DNA of 55,289 nt from Phycisphaerales bacterium (GTDB lineage Bacteria; Planctomycetota; Phycisphaerae; Phycisphaerales; UBA1924), in the NCBI GenBank assembly GCA_020847175.1, contig JADLCM010000030.1:1-55289 (forward strand). The letters run 5' to 3'. Shown piece after piece: positions 16,817 through 25,555 of this stretch. Each line of letters begins with the position of its first letter. Within the stretch, counting starts at the first letter, position 1. A program made the translations under genes and the position numbers. Under the pieces are notes generated by a model. The model was not told where the DNA came from, did not search any database, and saw only the letters and a program-made list of their open reading frames with translations.

Positions 16817-17277
16817 CGGCGGAGCTGGAGGCCCGGCGGCGGCGGGCGGCCGTCCTGCTGGGCCAGGGCAAGGGCGTGAACGAGGTGGCGCGGCTGGTTG
16901 GAGCGTCGAGCTCATCGGTCAGCCGCTGGAAGACGGCGTTGCGTAAGCGTGGGCCGGAGGGGCTGAAGTCCCGCCCGCACCCGGGACGCAGGCCGCGACT
17001 GAGCAAGGCCGACAAGCGGCGGCTGGTGTCACTGCTCAAGCGCGGCGCGCTGGCCGCGGGGTACCCCAACGACCTGTGGACCTGTCGGCGGGTGACCGAC
17101 CTGATCGGCAAGACCTTCAACGTCTGGTACGACCTCAACCACGTCGGGCGGATCCTGCACTCGATGGGCCTGAGCGTGCAGAAGCCCGAGGCCCGCGCTC
17201 GCGAGCGGGACGAGGCGGCCATCGAACGCTGGCGGAAGCAGGCGTGGCCGCGCATCAAAAAAACGCGCGCCGGCTGA
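16798..17277 (+). CDS. IS630-type transposase, N-terminal frame (orfA)
   Basis: A 159-residue helix-turn-helix DNA-binding half: EARRRRAAVLLGQGKGVNEV and ARLVGASSSSVSRWKTALRK form the first HTH, followed by GLKSRPHPGRRPRLS and a second helical domain with HVGRILHSMGLSVQKPE. Near its end a run of seven A residues (17257-17263) allows -1 slippage into the frame that encodes the catalytic domain, as in other IS630-type elements that use A-tract frameshifting. Without slippage the product ends at KKTRAG. Composition is similar to the host genome, so the insertion is not clearly recent. Confidence 0.8.
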   Translation: MRIKGTPAELEARRRRAAVLLGQGKGVNEVARLVGASSSSVSRWKTALRKRGPEGLKSRPHPGRRPRLSKADKRRLVSLLKRGALAAGYPNDLWTCRRVTDLIGKTFNVWYDLNHVGRILHSMGLSVQKPEARARERDEAAIERWRKQAWPRIKKTRAG

Positions 17278-17660
17278 ACGCCACCACCGTCTTTCTCGAC
17301 GAATCCGGCTTCATGCTCCAGCCCCTGGTGCGGCGCTCGTGGGCCCCGCGCGGCCAGACTCCGATCCTGCGCTGCTGGGACCGACGCGACCGGCTGAGCG
17401 TGATCGGCGGCATCGTCGTGCCCCCCTCGCGGGAGCGCCACCGGCTCTCGGTGGTCTTCCGCATCCACACCGGGAACATCAAGACGCCCCAAGCAACCGA
17501 GTTTCTGCGTGTGCTGGACACGCACGTGCGAGGCCCGATGGTCGTCGTGCAGGACAAGCTCAACGTCCACAGGGCCGCCGTGAAGCGCTGGCTGGCCCAG
17601 CGTCCGGCGGATGCTCCGTGGGTCATGGTCGAGTGGCTCCCGCCCTACGCCCCCGACCTC
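17262..17660 (+). pseudogene. IS630-type transposase catalytic domain, truncated (orfB)
   Basis: Entered by -1 slippage at the A-run. It reads KNARRLNATTVFLDESGF with the first catalytic Asp, then WAPRGQTPILRCW, and VVVQDKLNVHRAAVKRWL with the second Asp, and ends in similarity at VEWLPPYAPDL. The expected next segment with the catalytic Glu (NPxE) is absent in all three frames as far as I can see. The frame continues only as non-homologous sequence. The DDE triad is thus incomplete, which should abolish transposition. Confidence 0.7.
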
Positions 17661-17783
17661 ATCTGCCGGCGAATCTCCGCCACCGCGGTCCCGCTCTCCG
17701 ATTGCGCGACCGCGTATGCGATCTGCTCCACGCTGAACCGCATCCTCTTCATCGTCGGCCTCCAGATCAGAGGCCAGCATCAT

Positions 17784-17822
17784 CCCCGAAAGCTCTTCCT
17801 CATTCTGGACCAGCTTTCGGGG
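17784..17822. repeat. 11-bp inverted repeat between convergent genes
   Basis: CCCCGAAAGCT and AGCTTTCGGGG are perfect complements around a 17-base spacer. The repeat lies between the transposase remnant and the end of the minus-strand efflux operon. No T-tract follows on either strand, so it may be a weak bidirectional terminator or a trace of the missing element end. Confidence 0.4.
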
Positions 17823-17852
17823 TCAAGACCAAAGAACCGGTTGAAGCCCGGG

Positions 17853-18368
17853 TCAGTTCCTGAGGTCGAAGCCTCCCACCGAAGTGGCGCCCGCATCGTC
17901 TTCGATCTCGACCCACACCTTGGAGCCGGCGGGAAGGGGGCTCGGAATCTCGACGTGGACGTGCCAGTGGTCGGGGTGCTCGGCGTTCTCGATCTCGGCC
18001 TTGGCCTTGACCGATCCCCTGGCATCCTCGGCGCCGATCCAGATGCGGACTGCCGCGACCTTGGCCGCGGACCCCGCCGCGGGCGTGACGATGACATCGA
18101 CGGGCGCATCCTTGCCCGCGATGATCTCGCCCTGATCGCGGGTGACCTTGGCGCCGAAGGCGCCGATCGCCTGCTCGCCCAGATCGATGACGGGGCCGGC
18201 GTGGTCCTCTTCGTGCTCGCCGTGTTCCTCGCCGGGTCCGTGATCGTGGTCGTCGGCCTTGGCGGGCGCGGGGGGCGCGGGCTTCTTCTTGTCACACCCC
18301 GCCAGGGCGCCGAGGGTTGTGAGGGGGGCGAGCATGAGGGCGGCGATCAACAGCGAATGGGTGCGCAT
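17853..18368 (-). CDS. His-rich lipoprotein of the metal efflux operon
   Basis: A 171-residue lipoprotein. The signal has lipobox LAGC with acylated C25, followed by a Lys/Pro/Ala linker and a His/Asp/Glu-rich segment (DDHDHGPGEEHGEHEEDH, residues about 39-56) that should bind divalent metal. The C-terminal part (VIVTPAAG; HPDHWHVHVEIPSPLPAGSKVWVEIE) looks like a small beta-sandwich with four more histidines. As the last gene of the RND operon it probably acts in the periplasm as a metal sponge, chaperone or sensor. That role is inferred from composition and position; no family name is certain. Confidence 0.75.
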   Translation of the reverse strand: MRTHSLLIAALMLAPLTTLGALAGCDKKKPAPPAPAKADDHDHGPGEEHGEHEEDHAGPVIDLGEQAIGAFGAKVTRDQGEIIAGKDAPVDVIVTPAAGSAAKVAAVRIWIGAEDARGSVKAKAEIENAEHPDHWHVHVEIPSPLPAGSKVWVEIEDDAGATSVGGFDLRN

Positions 18369-18418
18369 CGGAGTCTCCTGTGGTGAGGCGGGCGCGATTC
18401 GACTCAGAATCCTTGGGT

Positions 18419-21400
18419 TCAGCGATCGCCGGGGCGACCGCGACGGAACACGCGGCGGGCGACGCGCCCGACCAGCGAATGCCTCGGGGAACTGTCAGGA
18501 CCGGCGGGGGGGACCACCCGGACGCGGTGCACGAGGGCGTAGCCGACGGGCACGACAAAGAGGTTGAGGAAAGTCGATGTGAGCAGGCCGCCGAGGACCA
18601 CGACAGCGAGGGGGGAAAGGAGTTCGCTGCCGGGCTTGCCCGAGGCGAGCGCGAGCGGGAGGAGCCCCAGGGCCGCCGCGAGCGCGGTCATGAGGATGGG
18701 GACGAGTCGCTCCATGGAGCCCTGGACGATCGCGTCAGGGAGAGCTTTGTGCTCCTCCTCGATGAGATGCCGGTAGTGGTTGACGAGGAGGATGCCGTTG
18801 CGCACCGCGATGCCGAAGAGCGAGATGAAGCCGACGAGGCTGGCGATGGAGAGCACCGGGGCCTGGAACCTGGAGGCGCCGAGGCCGATGAGGGCGAGCG
18901 TGTTGCGGACGAGGCCGGCGTGCATGAGGGAGTCGGTGACGAACACAGCCGCGATGCCGCCGATCGTCGCGAGGGGCAGGTTGATCATCACCAGGGCCGC
19001 GACCTTGAGCGACCCGGTGGAAAGCTGGAGCAGGAAGAGCATCACGACGGCGATGCCCGCGCCCGCGATGAGCAGGGTGCGGCTGGCGGATTGCTGGGCC
19101 TCGAACTGCCCCCCGAACTCGACGAGGTAACCCTCGCGCGCGACGATGGGCTCGACGCGGGCCTTGACCTGGTTCACCAGGTCGCCGAGGTTGTACCCGT
19201 CGGCGACGTTGCACGAGATGACGGCCTTGCGCTGGGCGTTCTCACGGGCGATGATGTTGGGGGTCTTTTCCGGGCCGATGTCGGCCACGTCGCGCAGGCG
19301 CACCGTGGGGCCCGGCCTGCCGTCCTCGGCGGTGCCGCGGAGCATGAGGTCCTTCACCTGCTCGATGCGTTCGCGTTCCGAGGCGTCGAGGCGCACCACC
19401 ATGGCGTAGCGGCGTACCCCCTGGTTCACCTCGGCGACCTCCGCGCCGTAGAGGGCCACCTGGACCTGCTCGGCCGCGTCGGCGGGCGTCAGGCCCGCCG
19501 CGGCGAGGTCCTGGTGCCGGTACCGGATCGGCACGCTCGTGATGAGCACTTCGCGGTTCGCGGTGACATCGCGCGCGCCCGGCAGGGCCCGCAGCTCGGA
19601 CTCAATGCGGCCCGCGAGCCGGCGGAGGGTGCCGAGGTCCTGCCCGTACACATTGATCGCGATGGCGGCGGGGGTGCCCGAAAGAATGTGCGAGAGCCGG
19701 TGCTCGATGGGCTGGCCGATCTGCACCGTGACGCCCGGCACGGCCTGCGCGATCTCGGCGATCGCGGCACGGATGTGGCTCTGCGTGCCCCCCGGCGCGA
19801 TGAGGATGTCGAGCTCGCTGTTGGAGACCGGCTCGGCGTGCTCGTCGCGCTCGGCGCGCCCGGTGCGGCGCGTCACGCTGAGCACCCCGTCGATGGTGAT
19901 GAGCCGGGCCTCGATCGCCTGCGCCACGCGGTTGCTCTCGCCCAGCGATGTGCCGGGCGGCGACGACACGAAGACCGTGAAGGACCCCTCGTTGAACTCG
20001 GGAAGAAACGACGTGCCGAAGGTGCGGGCCAGCAGGAGCGCCAGGCCCGTGGCGGCCATGGCCCCGCCGATGACGAGCTTCCGATGCCGCAGCGACCAGC
20101 GAAGGGAGGGGTCATAGCGGCGCTTGAGCCACCGGACCAGGAAACCGTCGCGGGCGTGGTCATGGCGAGCCCCCTCCGCCCGTGGCGCGGCCTTCCGGGG
20201 CCGGAGCAGCAGCTTGCACATGGCCGGCGTCACCGTCATGGCGACCACCAGCGAGGCCATGATCGACACGACGCACGTCACGGCGAGGGGCTTGAAGAAG
20301 CGGCCCTCGATGCCCTCGAGGAACATCAGCGGCAGAAACACGATGCAGATCAGCACAGTCGCGTAGATGACCGAGGGACTGATCTCGGCGCTTGCTTCCA
20401 GGATCACCTGCACGAAGCCCCTGCGATCCGCCTCGGCGAGCCGCTGGTTCTCCTCCAGCCGCCGGTGCACGTTCTCGACGTAGATGATCGCGTCGTCCAC
20501 CAGCTCGCCGATCGCGACCGCCAGCCCGCCCAGGGTCATGACGTTGAGCGTGAGTCCGAAGCCGTCGAGCGTGAAGAGCGCCGCCGCGAGCGAGAGCGGC
20601 AGGGCGGTGAGCGTGATGATCGTGGTCCGCACGTTGAGGAGAAAGAGGACCAGGATGACACCCACGATGACCGTCGCCTCGACGAGCACCTTGAAGACGT
20701 TATCCACGGACCGCTGGATGAAATGGCTCTGGCGCACGACGTTGCGGTTGATCACGATGCCGTCAGGAACACTCGACGCCAACTGGTCCAGGGCCGCGTC
20801 GATGCGGCGCGTCAGGGTGAGCGTGTTGGTGCCGGGGGCCTTCTGGATCGTGAGCACCACGGCGGGGACGCCCTGGTTGGCGGCGGTGCCGCGCTTGGGC
20901 GCCCCGCCCAGCGAGACATCCGCCACCTCGCCGATGGTGATGGGCAGCCCGTCCTTCATCGTCACCATGGTCGAGGCGATGTTGCGTTCGCTCGTGACCC
21001 GCGCCGCCTGGCGCATGGGCAGTTCCGCGCGGTCCACGTCGCTGAGGTACCCCGCGCTGGCGGTGCTGTGCGCCTTGCGGGCGGCCTCGACGACATCCTG
21101 CATGGTGAGGCCGTAGAGCGCCAGCCGGTCCTGCTTCACGTTGATCTGGTACTCGGGCAGTTCGCCCCCGATCGCCGACACCTGCGAGATGCCGGGAATC
21201 GCGAGCAGCTTGTTCCGCAGGTCGAACTCGGCATAAGCCCGGAGATCGAGGTCGCGGACCGTGCGATCAGGCGAGGAGACCGCAAGCAGCATGATCTCGC
21301 CGGTGATGCTCGAGATGGGCGTCATCACCGGCTCCACCCCGGGGGGCAGGCTCTCCCGCGCTTCGGCCATGCGCTCGCCCACCAGCTGCCGGGCGCGGTA

Positions 21401-21709
21401 GATGTCCGTGCCCCAGTCAAACTCCACCCACACCAGCGAGAGTGAGATCGCCGATGCCGAGCGCACGCGGCGCACGCCGGGCAGGCCGTTCACCGCAGAC
21501 TCCAGCGGGAAAGTGACGTACTGCTCGACCTCATCGGCAGCCAGGCCGCCGGCCTCGGTCAGGATCACGACCGTGGGCGCGTTGAGCTCGGGAAAGACAT
21601 CCACGGGCATCCGGGGCAGACGTGCCACGGTGTAGACCAGCAGCGCCCCCGCGATGAGCAGCACGAGGGATGACTGTCGGAGAGAGAGTGCGATCAGGTG
21701 CTTGAGCAT
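18419..21709 (-). CDS. Heavy-metal RND efflux pump, CzcA/CusA family
   Basis: The inner-membrane pump subunit, 1,096 residues, of normal HME-RND length. It opens with the first helix SSLVLLIAGALLVYTVARLPRM and the porter motif PVDVFPELNAPTV. It has two halves, each with a large periplasmic loop and about six helices. The transmembrane helix 4 signature reads AIGELVDDAIIYVENVHRRL, i.e. V-D-D-A-I with E-N. This differs from the D-F-G-x3-D-G-A motif of Zn/Co/Cd CzcA and from the CusA type, so I do not assign a metal. It is driven by the proton gradient and assembles with the adaptor and channel encoded upstream. Confidence 0.9.
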   Translation of the reverse strand: MLKHLIALSLRQSSLVLLIAGALLVYTVARLPRMPVDVFPELNAPTVVILTEAGGLAADEVEQYVTFPLESAVNGLPGVRRVRSASAISLSLVWVEFDWGTDIYRARQLVGERMAEARESLPPGVEPVMTPISSITGEIMLLAVSSPDRTVRDLDLRAYAEFDLRNKLLAIPGISQVSAIGGELPEYQINVKQDRLALYGLTMQDVVEAARKAHSTASAGYLSDVDRAELPMRQAARVTSERNIASTMVTMKDGLPITIGEVADVSLGGAPKRGTAANQGVPAVVLTIQKAPGTNTLTLTRRIDAALDQLASSVPDGIVINRNVVRQSHFIQRSVDNVFKVLVEATVIVGVILVLFLLNVRTTIITLTALPLSLAAALFTLDGFGLTLNVMTLGGLAVAIGELVDDAIIYVENVHRRLEENQRLAEADRRGFVQVILEASAEISPSVIYATVLICIVFLPLMFLEGIEGRFFKPLAVTCVVSIMASLVVAMTVTPAMCKLLLRPRKAAPRAEGARHDHARDGFLVRWLKRRYDPSLRWSLRHRKLVIGGAMAATGLALLLARTFGTSFLPEFNEGSFTVFVSSPPGTSLGESNRVAQAIEARLITIDGVLSVTRRTGRAERDEHAEPVSNSELDILIAPGGTQSHIRAAIAEIAQAVPGVTVQIGQPIEHRLSHILSGTPAAIAINVYGQDLGTLRRLAGRIESELRALPGARDVTANREVLITSVPIRYRHQDLAAAGLTPADAAEQVQVALYGAEVAEVNQGVRRYAMVVRLDASERERIEQVKDLMLRGTAEDGRPGPTVRLRDVADIGPEKTPNIIARENAQRKAVISCNVADGYNLGDLVNQVKARVEPIVAREGYLVEFGGQFEAQQSASRTLLIAGAGIAVVMLFLLQLSTGSLKVAALVMINLPLATIGGIAAVFVTDSLMHAGLVRNTLALIGLGASRFQAPVLSIASLVGFISLFGIAVRNGILLVNHYRHLIEEEHKALPDAIVQGSMERLVPILMTALAAALGLLPLALASGKPGSELLSPLAVVVLGGLLTSTFLNLFVVPVGYALVHRVRVVPPAGPDSSPRHSLVGRVARRVFRRGRPGDR

Positions 21710-21771
21710 GTCAATGTCTTCCGGAAGTCAGACGGGCCAGCGAACGGCGGGTCGAGTGTGCAAGCGGCGCG

Positions 21772-23238
21772 TCACTCTTCACCTTCGTGGAAGGTTCCAT
21801 CGGGGTGAAAGTGCCCGCCCTTGGTGATCGAGCCGCTGGTGGCGACCATGAGCTGGTACACGCCGTCGAGCACGATCTCGTTGCCTTCTGCGACGCCGCT
21901 CCTGATGACGACCCAGCGCCCGTCATCGATGCCGAGGTCGGCCTCCATGCGGATGGCCTTGTTCGGGTCGGCGGGGTCGCGCCGGAAGATGATCGCCGAC
22001 GTTCCGTCGTGCGCCACGCACTTGAGCGGGATGGCGAGCTGCGCGCCGTCGTCCCCGCCCCGTCCGGCCGGGGCCTGGCTGGTGACGACCTCCAGGATCG
22101 CCGACACCCCCGCCCGGGCCCACGCCGGAGGCGAGGCGCCCGGGCCAGGACTCACGATCAGGTCAACGGTGCGATGCTCCGCATCGGCGGTGGGCGCCAG
22201 CTTGAGCGTGCCGGGCATCGACGCGAACGCCCCGGCGCCCGTCTCGCCTCGCGCGGCGGGCGGCGCGGGCTGGGCCGCGACGACCGTCGCGGGCTGACCG
22301 TCGGCGAGGCGCGGCAGGTCGCTCTGGAGACCCACGGCCCGGAAGCGCACCTGCTCGGGCTGCACCGTGCTGAGCACCTGGGCGTTCTGGTCGATCACCG
22401 CGCCCGAGGCCACATTGACCACATCCACCACGCCCGGGGCCAGCGCCCGCACCTCGATACTGTTGATCGTCCGCCACCGCGGGATGGCCGCCTCGCCCGG
22501 CGCGGGTGCGCGGAGGTCCGCCGCGCTCACCCCGGCCAGCGTGGCCGCGGCCTCGTAGAGAAATTCAAGCCGCGATGTCGCGGCGCCGAGCTGCGCGTCG
22601 CATTCGCCGGCGCGGACGATCAGTTCGGCTTCCTTTTCGAGCGTCTCGGCGAGTTCTGAACGGGAGGAAGCGAGCGAGGCCCGCGCCTGGGTCACTTCGT
22701 CGCCGCGTGCCCCGCCCGCGGCCTGGAGGCGTTCCAGCGTCGCGACCTGCGAAGTCCAGAGATCGACCGCCTCCTGGATTTCGGCGCGGTGATTCTTGTG
22801 GGCCTCCACGAGCGGCCCGGTGCCGTCCACCGCCGCCCGGGCGAGGCTGACCGCCGCCTCCGCGTCGGCCAGGTCCTTCTGCATCTCGCGCCAGCGCGGC
22901 GAATCGATGCGGTACAGGGGCGTGCCCGCGCCGACAACCGCGTACTGCGACACGAGCAGTTCGACCGTGCCCGGTACCGCCGCCCGGTACTCGCGCAGCG
23001 CCGAGGGCAGGAGCTCGAACCGCCCCGGCACGCGGAGCGTGCGGGCGACGTTGCGCAGTTCGACCTTGGCGAAGGTGATGCCGAGGTTCTGCCGCACCGT
23101 GGGAGTGATGTCGACGCGGTTGGTCTGGGCGGGAGCCTGCTCGGCGGGGCCCGGCGCCGCGGTCGGCTCGGCCTTCCGGTTGCAGCCGCAGAGCACGAGC
23201 GCGAGGAGAAGGGCCGATGGAATGCGCGTGGCGTTCAT
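21772..23238 (-). CDS. RND efflux periplasmic adaptor, CzcB/CusB type
   Basis: A membrane-fusion protein of 488 residues that bridges pump and outer-membrane channel. A lipoprotein signal (LLLALVLCGC) precedes the family strand TRVDITPTVRQNLGI, the barrel-sandwich halves (VPGRFELLP; LLVSQYAVVGAGTPLYRID) and a long alpha-hairpin (about 130-235, rich in Ala/Glu/Leu). The second lipoyl half follows (RALAPGVVDVVNVASGAVID), then beta-barrel and membrane-proximal domains. Its start overlaps the stop of the channel gene by four bases, indicating coupling. No Met-rich CusB metal-binding N-terminus is apparent. Confidence 0.9.
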   Translation of the reverse strand: MNATRIPSALLLALVLCGCNRKAEPTAAPGPAEQAPAQTNRVDITPTVRQNLGITFAKVELRNVARTLRVPGRFELLPSALREYRAAVPGTVELLVSQYAVVGAGTPLYRIDSPRWREMQKDLADAEAAVSLARAAVDGTGPLVEAHKNHRAEIQEAVDLWTSQVATLERLQAAGGARGDEVTQARASLASSRSELAETLEKEAELIVRAGECDAQLGAATSRLEFLYEAAATLAGVSAADLRAPAPGEAAIPRWRTINSIEVRALAPGVVDVVNVASGAVIDQNAQVLSTVQPEQVRFRAVGLQSDLPRLADGQPATVVAAQPAPPAARGETGAGAFASMPGTLKLAPTADAEHRTVDLIVSPGPGASPPAWARAGVSAILEVVTSQAPAGRGGDDGAQLAIPLKCVAHDGTSAIIFRRDPADPNKAIRMEADLGIDDGRWVVIRSGVAEGNEIVLDGVYQLMVATSGSITKGGHFHPDGTFHEGEE

Positions 23239-24752
23239 GGATGGTGACCTTCAGCGGGCGCCGGTGAGCCGGCGTCCGAACGGGTGGACGGGGCGGGTGC
23301 GGATTCGTTCGCGGGCTCCGGGCGCGCCGGGGCGGGCCCGATCAGTTCGTGCAGCCGGACGGCCCCGATCGACTCGGCGGCCCGGGCCTCAACCAGCCTG
23401 ACCTTCGCATCGTGCTGAGACTTGAGCGATTCCAGCAGGAGCAGCGCGTCGACGCGCCCGAGCGAGGCGACGCGGCGCACGTCCGCCTCCTGCTCGTCGG
23501 CCAGCGGCACAACCCCGGACTCAACCAGGGCCCGCTGCGCCTGTGCGGCCTCGAACCGCGCGATCGCGAGCGCCAGCCGGGATGAGAGCCGTTCGTAGGT
23601 GGTCTCGAACCGCCCGCGCGCGACTTCGCGCTGTGCCGTCGCCTCGGCCACCCCCTGGCGATTGCGGTTCCAGAGCGGGATCGGCAGCGACAGGCCGAAG
23701 AGCACGCGGTCGTCTTCCTGCTCGGTGCCGTAGCCGGGGCCGATGGTCAGGTCGGGGTACTGCGCGCGCACCTCGGCGCGCAGCGACCGCTCGGCGGTTT
23801 CGTACTCCGCCCGCGCCGCGGCGAGCTCGGGGTTCGACGCCTCCATCCGGCGCCGGAGCTCATCCTCGTCAGCCGCGGGCGGCGTGAACGCGACCGTCGG
23901 CACGAGCGCGAGCGCCGCGTTCGGCGAGAGGCCGAGCATCGCCCGCAACTGAAGTTCGAGCTCCTTCACCCGGGCCGAGGCGGCGACCGCATCGGCCTCG
24001 TTCCCCGCAATCTCGACGCGGAACAACCGGGCATCGACACGGGTCATCGCGCCGGCCTGTTCCTGCCGCTCGGCGAGGGTGGCGACATCCCGGAGCCGCG
24101 CCAGCAACTCCTCCGTGACCGCCAGCCGCAGCTGCGCCGCGGACCACTCGACCCACAACTCCCGGAGTGCCGACCGGGTGGCCCACTCCTGCGCCGCGAG
24201 CCGGTCAAGCTCCGCCGCGAGTTCGGCCCCCGCCCGGGCCTTCTCGGCCTCCAGCCTTCCGGAGATCGGAATGGTGATGCCGATCGTGGAACTTGCCACC
24301 CAGGGGCTTGCACCCCCGGCGCCGGAGACGATGCGCTCCAGGTCTATGCCGAGGTCCGGGTCGTCCCAGCGTCCGGCGTGCGCGGCGGTCGCCCGGGTGA
24401 CATCGCCCTCCAGGCGCGCGAGCCGAAGCTCGGGGTTGAAAACCAGCGCCACGATTTCGGCCTCGCCGAGCGTCAGCCCATCTTCGGGATCGAAGCCCCC
24501 GGCGGAATCGCCGGGCGGGCCTGCGGCCGGTTGGCCCGGCTCCAGCGCGGCCGCGAAGGCGCGGACCGAGGGGTCGGCGGGCGACCGCGTGAGCCACGCC
24601 GCCCGCGTCGCGTCAAGGTCCAGGGGTCTGCGCGCGTACGGCTGGCAGCCCGCCAGCGCGAGTGCGGAGGCAGCGAGGAACGCACGCGAACGGTCGGAGA
24701 GCACAGCGCGACTGGCACGCGCCGGCGGCGCGATGCGCGGAGAACTGTTCAA
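23235..24752 (-). CDS. TolC-family outer-membrane efflux protein (CzcC type)
   Basis: A 505-residue outer-membrane channel subunit. The lipoprotein signal ends ASALALAGC. Two repeats of the TolC fold follow, each with long helices and a beta-hairpin: the first around LTLGEAEIVALVFNPELRLARLE, the second around RRRMEASNPELAAARAEYETAE with YPDLTIGPGYGTEQEDDRVLFGLSLPIPLWNRN. The latter contains the LPIPLWNRN strand frequent in CzcC/CusC-like proteins. It is the third component of the tripartite pump with the two downstream genes. The C-terminus has a Pro/Ala/Ser-rich tail. Confidence 0.88.
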   Translation of the reverse strand: MNSSPRIAPPARASRAVLSDRSRAFLAASALALAGCQPYARRPLDLDATRAAWLTRSPADPSVRAFAAALEPGQPAAGPPGDSAGGFDPEDGLTLGEAEIVALVFNPELRLARLEGDVTRATAAHAGRWDDPDLGIDLERIVSGAGGASPWVASSTIGITIPISGRLEAEKARAGAELAAELDRLAAQEWATRSALRELWVEWSAAQLRLAVTEELLARLRDVATLAERQEQAGAMTRVDARLFRVEIAGNEADAVAASARVKELELQLRAMLGLSPNAALALVPTVAFTPPAADEDELRRRMEASNPELAAARAEYETAERSLRAEVRAQYPDLTIGPGYGTEQEDDRVLFGLSLPIPLWNRNRQGVAEATAQREVARGRFETTYERLSSRLALAIARFEAAQAQRALVESGVVPLADEQEADVRRVASLGRVDALLLLESLKSQHDAKVRLVEARAAESIGAVRLHELIGPAPARPEPANESAPAPSTRSDAGSPAPAEGHHP

Positions 24753-24882
24753 GGGAAAGTCCTGCTTCGGGTCACGCCCCGGTCATTGGTCGGGCGCGCG
24801 AGGTTGACGGACCCATACTCCGCGTCGCGGCGCTCGCGCTGGGGCGGAGCACCGGCACGCGACACGATGAGCGGGTACGAAC

Positions 24883-25467
24883 CTAGAGCAGGAGTGCGCC
24901 GTCGATGCGCATGAGCCGCGCCACGGTGGTCAGGGCACCCAGGCGCGGGCGCGCGTCGAACGAAGCCCCGCCCGGGGAGCCGGGTTCTTCACAGATCTCC
25001 GGGGGCATCCACAGGGGCGCACACGCACCCTGAACGCCGGGCGCGGCGAGGATCACGTCCGTGACGTCGAGGCCCCGAGGCACGAGCGGCTCAAAGTCGG
25101 GAATGGTGATGACGAGCCCATCGGTCTCGCCGGGCGCCGCGGGGAAGTCCGCAATAGCCGACGCCACGGCAGGGTCTTCGCCGGACGCTGCTGGCCTCAT
25201 GCTGCCCCGGTCAGCCGCGCCGCACGAATCCGACCCGGACGCGTGGGCGAACTGGTGCTGCTCGGCCAGAGACCGCGCCTTCGCGACGGAGGACGAAGCG
25301 TGCAGGTGCGCGCCGTGCCCTTCGACCGTGTGCGACACAAAGGTCGTGCCCCTGAACGCGCCGAGCACCAGGACCGGGATCAGCACCAACGCAAGCACGC
25401 CACGAAGCCACAGCGACCGGATGGGCCGGTTCTGCGGGGTATGTCGGCGGAGCGGGCGGACGGGCAT
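24883..25467 (-). CDS. Single-pass membrane protein at the head of the efflux operon
   Basis: Unrecognised 194-residue protein. A basic N-terminus and one strong hydrophobic helix (LRGVLALVLIPVLVLGAF, residues about 21-38) suggest an anchor with the rest outside the cytoplasm. It has a cluster HTVEGHGAHLH and several Cys residues (DSCGA, GACAP, EICEE) that could bind metal. It precedes the channel gene by 130 bases on the same strand, so I infer a role in metal handling. The Pro-rich C-terminal domain has no motif I know. Confidence 0.55.
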   Translation of the reverse strand: MPVRPLRRHTPQNRPIRSLWLRGVLALVLIPVLVLGAFRGTTFVSHTVEGHGAHLHASSSVAKARSLAEQHQFAHASGSDSCGAADRGSMRPAASGEDPAVASAIADFPAAPGETDGLVITIPDFEPLVPRGLDVTDVILAAPGVQGACAPLWMPPEICEEPGSPGGASFDARPRLGALTTVARLMRIDGALLL

Positions 25468-25555
25468 GACGGTGGATCGTATCGGTCGCCCCGCGGGTCG
25501 TCCACGGCGGGCGACGGACGCCGTGCACGCATGCGCCCGGGGGCGGCGCGGGCGA

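Larger units (their letters stand above)
16771..17660 (+). mobile_element. IS630-family insertion sequence remnant
   Basis: A transposase in two overlapping frames with IS630/Tc1-mariner features. I can define neither end. The right part, including the last catalytic Glu region (usually LPPYAPDLNPxE), is not found; similarity stops after LPPYAPDL. No inverted copy of the left-end sequence is visible downstream, and the second frame runs on without a stop into the efflux locus. The element is therefore most likely truncated and inactive. Confidence 0.75.

Noticed and set aside
17076..18386. 436-codon frame as a single complete gene
   Set aside because: Only about 17262-17660 has transposase motifs. 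Upstream it overlaps orfA, and downstream it is antisense to the His-rich lipoprotein gene.
20707..20716. DnaA-box-like TTATCCACGG
   Set aside because: A single imperfect copy inside the RND pump gene, with no cluster or AT-rich element, so not an origin.
18380..21445. 1,021-codon plus-strand frame rich in Asp, Glu, Arg, His and Gly
   Set aside because: It is the antisense of the RND pump gene. High third-position G+C leaves long open antisense frames; its composition has no domain pattern.
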